The position numbers were made by a program, and so were the translations under genes. Below, in pieces: positions 11,201-20,700 of a stretch of DNA of 64,000 nt (positions are counted from its first letter, which is position 1; each line of letters opens with the position of its first letter). The stretch is from Planctomycetota bacterium (GTDB taxonomy: Bacteria; Planctomycetota; Phycisphaerae; Phycisphaerales; UBA1924). Location of the stretch: positions 105,641-169,640 of the forward strand of contig JAFEBP010000013.1 of the NCBI GenBank assembly GCA_018242605.1. The letters are read 5' to 3'. A model generated the notes under the pieces. It had not been told where the DNA came from. It made no database searches and was given only the letters and a program-made list of their open reading frames with translations.

Positions 11201-12287
11201 CGCCTTCCTCACCCACCAGGCGTGCGCCGCCCAGGGCGGCACCTACCGCGGCGCGGGCGTCCCCTGCGATGTCAACCCCTGCCAGAGCTGGACCGAAGTG
11301 GAGCCCAACAACTTCCGGCCCTTCGCGACGGACCTCTCCCGCAGCTTCGCGCCCGCTCCGGGCACGATGTACCACATGGGGATCAACGGATCGCTCCCGA
11401 ACTTCACCGACAACGACTACTTCAACATCGGCGAGTTGCAGGAGGGCGACGTCATCACCATCTCCGACAACGGCGCGGCGGGGCTCGGCGGCTCCATGAG
11501 CAACGCGCTGGTTCAACTGCTCAGGGCCAACGGGGGCGCTCCGACCGTCGAGGTCGCGGACGATGAGTCGGGCCCCGGGAACGATGCGATGATCTGGAAG
11601 TTCACGATTTCTTCGACCGACACCTACATCATCCGCGCGTCGCGGGTCAGCCCCACCATCACCGGCTCGTACCGATTGGGGATTCTTCTGGAGAATGCCG
11701 GCGTTGCCCCGCTCACCGGCGGCGCGTTCGCCAATGAAACAGAACCGAACGAAACCGTCGCGACCGCCAATAACGCCTCCACCTCGTGGCGGCCCGTGCA
11801 ATACCTGAGCACCGTCGCGGGTTCCATCACCGCCGGCGACACCGATTACTACTCCTACCAGTTCACCACGGGCGATGTGGTGACCTTCAACATCGCGGCG
11901 GCCGCGCCGCTGGACGCTCGCCTCAACTTGTATAACTCCGGGGGCATCATCCTCCGCCAGGAGGACGGCACCAGCACCGGCCCCGGCGGCGATTCGCCCA
12001 TTCATGCCTACACGGTCCCCAGCACCGGCACGTACTACATCAGCGTGTTCGCCGCGAGCGGCACCGGCGGGTACTTCGGCGTCGCCTACCTCTCCACCAA
12101 CACGCGACCACTGCCGCTCTGTTTCGCCGATTTCAATCAGGACGGCGGAGTCGACGGGGCCGACGTGGATGCGTATTTCGCCGCGTGGGAGTTGGGCCAG
12201 CCCGACGCCGACGTGAACCAGGACGGCGGGGTGGACGGCGGAGATGTGGGCACGTTCTTCGCCGCGTGGGAGGCGGGCGTTTGCTGA
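8226..12287 (+). CDS. M36 (fungalysin) metallopeptidase with GC-type dockerin, copy 1
   Basis: Encodes 1353 residues from the ATG at 8226, which has GGAG seven bases upstream; a longer frame open from 8139 lacks the signal-peptide layout. A signal peptide (about 1-38, ending ASARA) precedes an FTP-like propeptide. The catalytic domain has HELTH at residues 511-515 and the downstream Glu in GEGWSDF, the M36 gluzincin signature. After the catalytic domain come beta domains, a Cys motif (GACCLPSGGC ... CDVNPC), two PPC-like domains beginning EVEPNN and ETEPNE, and a two-repeat GC-type dockerin with terminal Cys. The role is secreted proteolysis. The gene at 17791 is a close paralogue that shares even the 5' untranslated leader. 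Confidence 0.93.
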   Translation: MNRPNPNARPLSASLGRFCIAIMAVCGTVGTLASARADDPAFAAVKGADDGYPSFDIRFNADGEPTQPVVNALAKITKGPALADELARLRASVDSVQIDDDPCFGTPRFVRSTSAFLTAADPAAAPAEVVAKFIRAYPALFEIDAAEIPNARKTRDFVTEHNGVAHLTFQQLIDGIDLFDAGIKANVARDGRLLNISSTMLPRPAKGFSVADAKLTDLEAIRAAAANVGVDVTADPTPAAEPQGANRKRTWNNSVDFRADRAIATQRVYFPLNRDEIHPAWYVTIPVKGIGHTYNIVVDAIDGTILHRVDELCMEVGTTNLRVFTVGPAPYPEPLFDSRRMVTVNPSDPGVSTASPFGWHDTNGVAGADLTDTRGNNVDAHLDANNDNYADLPRPNGGPSLVFNTWRDPAAQPATWGDASVVQSFYLANLYHDRLHTLGFTEAAGNFQTNNYGRGGVGSDAVQFDCQDGSGTNNANFATPVDGTPGRCQMYLWTSATPPRDSALDTSIVMHELTHGLSNRLTGGPANSSALNATQSGGMGEGWSDFVALCLDFMPGDNPNGTYPVGTYSANSSAGLRRRPYSTNTTTNPLNWDAYGSAGTTSYGIFRSTEVHNTGEIWCSALWDCRAGLFQTRGNAANELILKLAVDGMKLQPANPSFIQARDAVIQADLALTGGANRYTLWQAFAKRGLGASASTASSAADSVTMGFDVPEGTDVGELPASAGVLAGSSPITNISGSLSTGDVDMYRINICNFSAFSATTEGGAAFNTQLFLFDSNGLPVTFNDDTATGTQSRMTGQFLTANGDYYLAVSGADRDPVSSLGELWLDTPLTTERTAAGPGAGNVITGWTGTDATDGGTYTITLTGACGSTQGTFPAEPKPLTAYGVSSPGLATYGTPIGNTTFTVRVSAATLPASTSISVTLNASALGLGTLTLNSAGNGNYSRQVTLGTPPGGFHDLPYHVTDGQGRTYDGTLLLHVNDASGACCLPSGGCAFLTHQACAAQGGTYRGAGVPCDVNPCQSWTEVEPNNFRPFATDLSRSFAPAPGTMYHMGINGSLPNFTDNDYFNIGELQEGDVITISDNGAAGLGGSMSNALVQLLRANGGAPTVEVADDESGPGNDAMIWKFTISSTDTYIIRASRVSPTITGSYRLGILLENAGVAPLTGGAFANETEPNETVATANNASTSWRPVQYLSTVAGSITAGDTDYYSYQFTTGDVVTFNIAAAAPLDARLNLYNSGGIILRQEDGTSTGPGGDSPIHAYTVPSTGTYYISVFAASGTGGYFGVAYLSTNTRPLPLCFADFNQDGGVDGADVDAYFAAWELGQPDADVNQDGGVDGGDVGTFFAAWEAGVC

Positions 12288-12540
12288 TGGATGCCGCGGC
12301 ACGAATGGCACTTGAAAGCACAAAGCACATTGAACAGGTCGGTTTCCGTCGAACCAACTTCTCTAACGCAATTTGGTGCGAGAACGTTGCCTTTTTGGCA
12401 CAATTCATTATGATGGGACGCTGGAGGCTTCGCCCCAGTAGGTAGCCGATTTGAAAAGCGATCGCCACAGACTTGAAAAGCACTTTTCCGGTGGACATTC
12501 ACCAGGCACCGCGAATACGAAGAAGCACTGAGGAGGAACA

Positions 12541-14763
12541 ATGAATCAACTCCAATCAACTGCGAGAAATCGAGCCTTTTCTTCAGGCAATCTACTGACT
12601 GAGTGCAGGCGGATACGCCCCACGGGTGTGCACCAGACTTGCTATCCCGTTTCTTGGATTGTCATGCTAATCGCAGTCATCGGCACTTTCTCGACTGGAC
12701 GACTGGCGACCGCCCAACCTGTCCTAATCACGGCTTCGCAAACACTCGGACCGGGAGCAACCACGATTACACCCACGGCCGGTGGCGCACCAGTTCCGCT
12801 TGAGACCGCCATGATCATGGTCAAGGGTGCCACGCTCACCCTCAACGGCCGATTCAGAATCGCAGAATTGACGGTTGTGCGAAGCGATTCCAACATCCCC
12901 GGACGCGTTACGCATGATGCCGAGTTTGTGTTTGATTACTCCGCCGGGGCCGGAACCGATGTTGTGCGAGGGTGCCAGTTGACCGTCGCGGGCGATGTCT
13001 CGATTCAAGGTGGCGTCAACGCGTTGGTTGGCAGTGCCATCGACGTGAACGAGCGTGGATACGGGATCGGCGCCGGCCCGGGCGCTGGGACAGGGAGCGC
13101 CGGGGGCAGTTACGGCGGCACCGGCGGTGGCGGACCGGGGGGCTCGTTCACCGGTTCCGGCGGACCCACTTACGGGTCCGTCTCTCAACCCACATCGCTC
13201 GGGAGCGGCGGCGGAACGACCAACGGCAGCGGCGGTCGAGGCGGCGGTTCGCTGCGATTGATCGTCGGCGGAACCCTGACGGTGGACGGCACAGTCGCCG
13301 CCGACGGCGGTCGCACCGGCGGGTACACCACCGGTTCCGGAGGGAGCATCTGGATCACCGCTGCCGGGCTCGCCGGCACAGGTTCGATCCACGCCGACGG
13401 CGGACCGGGTTACGACACGGTCAACTGGGGCGGCGGCGGCGGCGGACGCATCGCGGCCTACTACGCAAACTCATCGTTCACGGGGTCGATCAGCGCGTTC
13501 GGGGGCGGCGGGTACGAGCAAGCCGGCGCGGGCTCGGTGTGCTTGAAGCAGGGCGCCGATCCTTCTGTCACCATCTACGACAACGGCGGGATGTTGGGGA
13601 TAACAAATCTCCGACAACTTGAGGAGTTCGACCACTTGGTCGTGCGCCGCGGGGCGACGCTATCACATCAAGCTGAACAACCGGGAGGAACTTACCTCAG
13701 AGTGTTAGGGACCATGAACATCAACGCGGACGGTCGCGTAGACGTCACGGGCAGGGGGTATCCATGCGGTAGTGGACCGGGCGCTGGCTCGGGCACTGGT
13801 GGAGGAGGTCACGGCGGAGTGGGTGGTGGTGGACCCGGAGGTGGTCATCCCGGTATTGGTGGTCCAAGATACGACAGCGTCACACTTCCCAAGGACCTGG
13901 GTTCTGGTGGTGGATCGGCCAAATGGTGCGCCAATCGCGCGGGCGGAGGTGCTATCCGCCTCGATGTCAACGAAGACTTGGTTGTAGACGGTTTGATCTC
14001 GGCGGACGCCCGCGGTCTGAGCACAACGTCGTACCATTCTGCAGGCTCGGGAGGCACGATTCTCATTTTCGCCCGGACATTGAGTGGCGCAGGAACGATT
14101 TCTGCCAAGGGGGGAGAAGGTCATGACTCAATCAACTGGGGTGGAGGGGGAGGTGGGAGAATCGCGATTTATGCGTGCGACCGAGCATTTCCAACGGCGA
14201 GCATTTCGGTGCCAGGGGGAACTGGATTCCAATCCGGGTCACCAGGAACCATCTTCTTTGGTTCCGGAGATTTCGCCCTCAGCAGCCAACCGGCAGACGC
14301 CGCCATTTGCGCTTCCGCATTGGCAGCTTTCTCGGTGGAAGCGACCGGCCTTGGAAATCCGCAATACCAATGGCAGATTGAAGCGCTCCCCGACAACTGG
14401 CAACCGCTGGGACTAACTCCGACGCCACTTCCAGGAGGGGGCACCGCATTTGTTACTCCTGCTGACTCTCCAAACGTGGAAATCGGAGTGCACGGCCGAA
14501 CAGGCACATTCAATGTTCGTTGCATTGTCACCAACGCCTGCTCGACGGTGATAAGCGATTCCGCCGGTCTCACGGTATGTGCATGTTTGGAGTGCCCAGC
14601 CGACTTCAATCAAGATGGGGGTATTGACGGGACGGATTCGCAAGGATTCTTCGAAGCTTGGGAATTTGGAAATTGTGACGCTGATGTCAATCAGGACGGA
14701 GGGGTCGATGGTGCGGATGTAAGTGTGTTCTTCGCTGCTTGGGAGGCGGGCGGGTGCGGCTGA
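12541..14763 (+). CDS. Glycine-rich repeat surface protein with Ig-like domain and GC-type dockerin
   Basis: Encodes 740 residues. The ATG at 12541 follows a strong ribosome site (GAGGAGGAACA). The signal sequence is preceded by about 38 residues; its core is WIVMLIAVIGTFSTG, ending ATAQ. Two large glycine-rich modules (about residues 169-340 and 403-573) share the order GPGAGxG, GGGGPGG, GGPxY, LGSGGG and GGGGGGRIA. A short Ig-like segment follows (YQWQIEAL), then the dockerin from CPADFNQDGG to GGCG. Unusually, the first dockerin repeat also ends in Cys (WEFGNC). Codon use from about 13580 on is less GC-biased than in neighbouring genes, which may mean a different origin or relaxed selection. 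The function is unknown; a structural or adhesive surface role is inferred. Confidence 0.83.
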   Translation: MNQLQSTARNRAFSSGNLLTECRRIRPTGVHQTCYPVSWIVMLIAVIGTFSTGRLATAQPVLITASQTLGPGATTITPTAGGAPVPLETAMIMVKGATLTLNGRFRIAELTVVRSDSNIPGRVTHDAEFVFDYSAGAGTDVVRGCQLTVAGDVSIQGGVNALVGSAIDVNERGYGIGAGPGAGTGSAGGSYGGTGGGGPGGSFTGSGGPTYGSVSQPTSLGSGGGTTNGSGGRGGGSLRLIVGGTLTVDGTVAADGGRTGGYTTGSGGSIWITAAGLAGTGSIHADGGPGYDTVNWGGGGGGRIAAYYANSSFTGSISAFGGGGYEQAGAGSVCLKQGADPSVTIYDNGGMLGITNLRQLEEFDHLVVRRGATLSHQAEQPGGTYLRVLGTMNINADGRVDVTGRGYPCGSGPGAGSGTGGGGHGGVGGGGPGGGHPGIGGPRYDSVTLPKDLGSGGGSAKWCANRAGGGAIRLDVNEDLVVDGLISADARGLSTTSYHSAGSGGTILIFARTLSGAGTISAKGGEGHDSINWGGGGGGRIAIYACDRAFPTASISVPGGTGFQSGSPGTIFFGSGDFALSSQPADAAICASALAAFSVEATGLGNPQYQWQIEALPDNWQPLGLTPTPLPGGGTAFVTPADSPNVEIGVHGRTGTFNVRCIVTNACSTVISDSAGLTVCACLECPADFNQDGGIDGTDSQGFFEAWEFGNCDADVNQDGGVDGADVSVFFAAWEAGGCG

Positions 14764-14902
14764 CCGCGTCACTCGCCTGAGTGCCCGGTGACGCCGGCCC
14801 CGAGTCCGGCACAACATCCGCGCAGATTGTGGCCCCGGTGCCCGAGCAGCGTCGCATTGGAGCCCGGTGGGTCAATAGGGGCCCCCGTGTTCCGGAGGCG
14901 AT

Positions 14903-17554
14903 ATGGTCGAGGTTCATTCGGTGCGGGCGATGGTGGCGATCGCGGGTCTGGCTGTAACGGCGATGGAAGTTCGCGCGATCGATCTACGCTGGAACAACCC
15001 AGCGGGCGGTTCCGCGTCGACGACCTCCAATTGGAACCCGACCCAGACTCCCACCTCCGCCGATGCGCTGCGGTTCCTTCTCAGCGACACCTACGCCGTC
15101 ACGTACTCGGACACAGTGGCCGCCGCGGCGTCGCACTCGTACGAGGCCGGCGCCGTGACCGCAACGATGGCCGCCAACTACACCATCGGCGGATCGCTCC
15201 GCGTGTCCGGCGCGCTTTCGCCCGCTCCTTCGGCCCGGCTCCAGGGGACCGGGACCACGCCGCTGACCACCGCCATTCAAGGGCCTGTCAATATCGCCAC
15301 CGCCTTGAACACCGGCGGCTCGCTCGAGTTCTCCGGCAACGGTTCCTCCGCCAACACCCGCACCTGGAATGTCGGCGGCGGCATCTTCGCCGGCGCCGCG
15401 GGCACAGGTTCGCTCTCGGTCACCAACGCCGCGATCCTGAACGCGCAAGGCGGAGCCACCGTCGGCGATCTGGCGAGTTCGACCGGGTCGCTGCTGCTGA
15501 CCGGCGCCGCCGGGACGTTCCAAAGCGCGCGGCGGAGCACGATGAGCGTCACCGGCGACCTGATTCTGGCGGCACGTGGGCACGCATCCGCAACCCTGTC
15601 GCAGGGTGCCCTGTGCACAGTCTCGGACGATGTCATCGTGAGTCAGTTCCTCAACTCCGCTTGCACGCTGCTGGTCTCCGGCGCCGCCGCCAACGGACGC
15701 CCCGCCGAACTGCTGATCAACGACCAGCTCCTCGTCGGGCGCAACGAAACGTCAGAGTTTGGGGGCACTGCGACCGTGCGGGTCGGCGTCGGCGGGCATG
15801 TCGCTGCCGCCGGCATAATCGCCCTGGGTGATCCCAACACGTTCGGCACCGGCACGCTGCGGATCGAGGGCGGCGCGGTGGAGTGCGCCGGGGTGGACGC
15901 AGCGGAGCCCAGGGGCATCCTCCAACTGGTGAACGGCACGCTCACCGTCCGCCAGGGCGGCGTGATCGGGCCGGGGCTGGGGGCTTACGTGCTCGACGGC
16001 GAGTCCGCCGCGGACAACCCGGTCCTGATCATCGACGGCGCCTCACGCTTCGACACGGTGACACCCACGTCCATCCGCGTCGGCAACGCCAACGCCGGGA
16101 CGATGCGTGTGATCAACGGGTCGGGGATCAACCTGCACCAGGGCGTCCTTCGCCTGGGCACCGCGGCCGGCGGCCGCGGCACGCTCGAAATCTCCGGACC
16201 GGGCAGCACCGGCGCTGTGGGAAGCGTCTACGTCGGCGAAATCAGCCGGGGCGATTTCACGCTCGGCCCCGGCGCGGTGATCTTGAACTCGGGGCTGTTC
16301 ATCGGTATGCACCCCGGAGCGACCGGCAGCGCGACGATTCAAGGCGCCGGCGCGCTCTTCCGGGCGGTCGGCAGCCCGCAGATCGGAGGCCTGCAGCAGA
16401 CCCCCGGCGGGACCGCTAGCCTGTTGATCGCCGACGCCGCGCGGCTGGAGAACTTGGGCGCCAGCATCGACATGCACATCTGGCACCTCGGATCGGTCGT
16501 GGTGCAGGGCGAGGGCGTCCTGACCTCCGCGGCAACGATCATCGTGCGCGGCTCGTTGACCGTGGACTCCGGCACCGTGCAAGCGCCCCTCGTGGCCACG
16601 CAGGCCAACGGCTCGGTGGGCGGCATGGGAACAGTGACCGCACGCATCGCCAGCGAATCCACCGCCGCGATCACCGCGCGCCCCACGGAACACGAATCAA
16701 CGCTCACACTGGGTGTCGCTCAACCCGACGGGATCAACCTGGAAGGGCTTCTGGACGCCGCCGACGCGACGGTGGTGCTGATTGATTCCGACGGCGCCCA
16801 ACTCGCCAACGTCCAGATCGCCGGCGGGCTGCTCCGCTGCGAGCAAGGCATCCGGACCGCACCCAACTCGGCTCTCTCCGGCTTCGGAACGATCGACGCC
16901 GATTTCACACCCCTGGGAGAAGTCCGCACCGATGAACGCGGCCTGACGTTCGAGCGTCGCGTGAACGGCTTCGGCCAAGGCTTCGGCGGCGGGACATTCC
17001 GCCTCGGCGCGGCATCCAATGTGGAGGGCCGGGGTCGGGTCAGCGGCGAGTGGTGGAACGGCGGGATTTTCTCGCCCGGCCCGGGCGCGACGGAAGTCCA
17101 AGTGCAGGGCAGTTTCAATAACTTCCTGGTCGAGGAGCGCATCACGGGAACGATCGTCATCGACGTCTCCCCCTCCGGCAACGACCTGATCAATATCTCG
17201 GACCGCCTCACGCTCGGGGGCACGCTGGAGGTTCGCCTGGAGCCCGGTTACCAGCCCGCGGGCAACGACCGCTTCGTCATCGTTCGCGCGGGCGCTGTTG
17301 AGCGGGAGTTTGAGAACCTGGTCCTGCCACCCGGCTTCTCGGTCCAGTACGACACCGACGCTGTCATTCTCAGTTACACGGCGCCGTGCTTCGCGGACTT
17401 CAATCAGGACGGCGGCATCGATGGCGCGGATGTCGACGCGTTCTTCGCCGCCTGGGAAGGCGGGGATGCTTCTGCGGATGTAAACCAGGATGGCGGCATC
17501 GACGGCGCGGACGTCGACGCGTTCTTCGCCGCCTGGGAAGCGGGCGCTTGCTGA
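14903..17554 (+). CDS. Autotransporter-like beta-repeat protein with GC-type dockerin
   Basis: Encodes 883 residues. The ATG at 14903 follows GGAGGCGAT. A weak signal peptide (VAIAGLAVTAMEVRA) precedes a region that begins WNNPAGGSASTTSNWNP, typical of the T5SS/PEP-CTERM-associated beta-strand repeat proteins. Most of the rest is repeated short units of the form GxLxVxxG with GTGSLSVTNAA, consistent with a beta-solenoid. The dockerin (from CFADFNQDGG) has two halves that are almost identical in DNA as well as protein. No enzymatic motif is visible, so a surface scaffold or adhesin is the best guess. Confidence 0.84.
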   Translation: MVEVHSVRAMVAIAGLAVTAMEVRAIDLRWNNPAGGSASTTSNWNPTQTPTSADALRFLLSDTYAVTYSDTVAAAASHSYEAGAVTATMAANYTIGGSLRVSGALSPAPSARLQGTGTTPLTTAIQGPVNIATALNTGGSLEFSGNGSSANTRTWNVGGGIFAGAAGTGSLSVTNAAILNAQGGATVGDLASSTGSLLLTGAAGTFQSARRSTMSVTGDLILAARGHASATLSQGALCTVSDDVIVSQFLNSACTLLVSGAAANGRPAELLINDQLLVGRNETSEFGGTATVRVGVGGHVAAAGIIALGDPNTFGTGTLRIEGGAVECAGVDAAEPRGILQLVNGTLTVRQGGVIGPGLGAYVLDGESAADNPVLIIDGASRFDTVTPTSIRVGNANAGTMRVINGSGINLHQGVLRLGTAAGGRGTLEISGPGSTGAVGSVYVGEISRGDFTLGPGAVILNSGLFIGMHPGATGSATIQGAGALFRAVGSPQIGGLQQTPGGTASLLIADAARLENLGASIDMHIWHLGSVVVQGEGVLTSAATIIVRGSLTVDSGTVQAPLVATQANGSVGGMGTVTARIASESTAAITARPTEHESTLTLGVAQPDGINLEGLLDAADATVVLIDSDGAQLANVQIAGGLLRCEQGIRTAPNSALSGFGTIDADFTPLGEVRTDERGLTFERRVNGFGQGFGGGTFRLGAASNVEGRGRVSGEWWNGGIFSPGPGATEVQVQGSFNNFLVEERITGTIVIDVSPSGNDLINISDRLTLGGTLEVRLEPGYQPAGNDRFVIVRAGAVEREFENLVLPPGFSVQYDTDAVILSYTAPCFADFNQDGGIDGADVDAFFAAWEGGDASADVNQDGGIDGADVDAFFAAWEAGAC

Positions 17555-17672
17555 TCCGGATGGAATGACCCAACAGCCGTGGAACTCCGACGAGGCGTGT
17601 CCCGTCGCTTCGCCGGTGCCCGTCCAGACGCGCTCGAACGCGGCTGCGTCCTGTAACTACGCCCGATTTTGC

Positions 17673-17700
17673 TTGTATTTTCATCAGAAATGAGTACGAT
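17673..17700 (+). promoter_or_regulatory. Possible sigma70-type promoter of the second M36 gene
   Basis: TTGTAT at 17673-17678 and TACGAT at 17695-17700 are 16 bases apart in an AT-richer pocket about 90 bases before the M36 start codon. The match to consensus is moderate and the element is inferred only from spacing and base composition. Confidence 0.35.
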
Positions 17701-17790
17701 GGGCGTTCCAACGCGCACGTCGGGGTTTTTGTGCTCCCGAGGTGTCGTGTTTTTCATTCTCCCCGCCCCGTCTGCATCACGGAGATCTGC

Positions 17791-20700
17791 ATGAATCGGC
17801 CGAACCCGAACGCTCGTCCTTTGTCCGCTTCCCTCGGTCGATTCTGCATCGCGTTAGTGGCCGTGTGCGGCACCGCTGGCTCGCTCGCCACGGCCCGTCC
17901 CGCCGATGATCACGCCGTCGCCGCCAAGCAGGCCGATGACGGCTACCCGGCCTTCGACATCCGCTTCAACACCAACGGCGAGCCCACGCAGTCGGTCGTC
18001 AACGCCCTCGCCAAGAACACCAAGGGCCAGGCGCTCGCCGATGACCTCGCGCGGCTGCGTGCCTCCGTCGATTCCGTCCAGATCGACGATGATCCGTGCT
18101 TCGGCACGCCCCGCTTCGTCCGCTCCACCAGCGCGTTCCTCACCGCCGCCGACCCCGCCGCGGCTCCCGCCGAGGTCGTCGCCAAGTTCATCCGCGCCTA
18201 CCCCGCGATCTTCGAGATCGACGCCGCGGAAATCCCCAACGCCCGCAAGACCCGCGACTTCGTCACCGAGCACAACGGCGTCACCCACCTCACCTTCCAG
18301 CAGTTGATCGACGGCATCGATCTCTTCGACGCGGGCATCAAAGCCAACGTCGCCCGCGACGGCCGGCTGCTCAACATCTCCAGCACCATGCTGCCGCGCC
18401 CGGCCAAGGGCTTCAGCGTCGCGGACGCGAAACTGACCGACCTGGAAGCGATCCGCGCCGCCGCGGCGAACGTGGGCGTCGATGTCACCGCCGACCCCAC
18501 CCCAGCCGCCGAACCGCAGGGCGCGAACCGCAAGCGCACGTGGAACAACTCCGTGAACTTCCGCGCCGACCGCGCCATCGCGACCCAGCGCGTCTTCTTC
18601 CCGCTCAACCGCGACGAGATCCACCCCGCGTGGTACGTGACGATCCCCGTCAAGGGCATCGGCCACACGTACAACATCGTCGTCGACGCCCTCGACGGCA
18701 CCATCCTGCACCGCGCCGACGAGTTGTGCATGGAAGTGGGTACCACCAACCTGCGCGTCTTCACCGTCGGCCCGGCGCCCTACCCCGAGCCGTTGTTTGA
18801 TTCGCGCCGCATGGTCACGGTCAACCCCAGCGATCCCGGCGTCTCCACCGCGTCTCCCTTCGGCTGGCACGACACCAACGGCGTCGCCGGCGCGGACTTG
18901 ACCGACACCCGCGGCAACAACGTCGACGCGCACCTGGACCGCAACAACGACAACGTCGCCGACCTGCCGCGCCCCAGCGGCGGCGCTTCGCTGGTCTTCA
19001 GCCCCGTACTGGATTTCGCCGCGGCCCCCACCTCGTGGAGCGACGCTTCCGTCGTGCAGGGCTTCTACTTGTCCAACCTGTACCACGACCGGTTGTATTC
19101 CTTCGGGTTCACCGAGGCCGCGGGCAACTTCCAGACCAACAACTACGGCCGCGGCGGCGCGGGCGGCGACGCGGTGCAGTTCGATTGCCAGGACGGCGGC
19201 GGGACCAACAACGCCAACTTCGCAACGCCCGTCGACGGCACCGCCGGCCGCTGCCAGATGTACCTGTGGACCACGGCCACGCCCAACCGCGACGGCTCTT
19301 TGGACACCGCCGTGGTCTTCCATGAGTTGACGCACGGCCTCTCGAACCGCCTCACCGGCGGGCCCGCCAACTCCAGCGCGCTCAACGCCACGCAATCCGG
19401 CGGCATGGGAGAAGGGTGGAGCGACTTTGTCGCCCTGTGCCTGGACTTCATGCCCGGCGACGATCCCAACGGTTCCTACCCCGTCGCGACCTACTCCGTC
19501 AACAGCGGCGCGGGCATTCGGCGTCGGCCGTACAGCTCGAACCTCTCCGTCGACCCGCTCAACTGGGACGCGTACGGCACCTCCGGCAGCACGAGCTACG
19601 GCATCACCCGTTCCACCGAAGTGCATAACACCGGCGAGCTCTGGTGCAGCGCGCTGTGGGACTGCCGCGCCGGCCTCTTCCAGACTCGCGGCAACGCCGC
19701 CAACGACCTGGTCCTTCGGTTGGTGGTGGACGCGATGAAGCTCCAGCCCGCGAACCCATCGTTCACGCAGGCCCGCGACGCGGTCATCCAGGCCGATCTC
19801 GCACTCACAGGCGGCGCCAACCGCTACACGCTCTGGCAGGCCTTCGCCAAGCGCGGCCTGGGCGCCTCGGCCAGCACCGCTTCCTCCGCCGCGACGACGG
19901 TCACGCTCGGCTTCGACGTGCCCGAAGGAACCGACGTGGGCGAACTGCCCGCCACCGCTGGCGTGATCGCCGGCAACGGGCCGCTCACCAGCATCTCGGG
20001 CACGCTCACCACCGGCAACGTGGACATGTACCGCATCAACGTCTGCAACTTCTCCGCGTTCTCCGCCTCCACCGTCGGCGGCGCGGCGTACAACACGCAG
20101 CTCTTCCTGTTCACCAGCACCGGCCTGCCCGTCACGTTCAACGACGACACCACGACCAACACCCAGTCGCGCATCACCGGTCAGTTCCTCACCGCCAACG
20201 GCGATTACTACCTGGCCGTCAGCGGCGCGGACCGCGACCCGGTCTCGAGCCTGGGCGAGCTGTGGCTCGACACGCCCCTCACCACCGAGCGCACCCCCAC
20301 GGGGCCCGGCTCCGGCGGCGGCCGCACCATCACCGGCTGGACCGGCACCGACGCCACCGCCGGCGGCAACTACGTCATCACCCTCGCCGGCGCCTGCGGG
20401 GCCACCGTCGGCACGTTCCCGGCCGAGGCTCAGCCGCTCACGGCGTACGGCGTGTCGTCGCCGAGCCTCGTGGCCTACGGCGTGCCCGTGGGCACCACCA
20501 CGTTCACCGTGCACGTCAACTCCGCGACGCTCCCGGCGTCAACCTCCATCGCGGTGACGCTCAACGGCTCCGCGCTGGGGCTGGGCACGCTGACGCTCAA
20601 CAGCGTCGGCAGCGGCAACTACTCGGCGCAGAGGACGCTCGGCACACCCGCCGGCGGCTTCTACGACCTTCCGTACCACGTCACCGACGGCCAAGGCCGC

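Noticed and set aside
17854..20514. Minus-strand open frame of 886 codons
   Set aside because: It is exactly antisense to the second M36 peptidase, is rich in Gly/Val/Arg with no family motif, and arises from the GC-rich third positions of the real gene.
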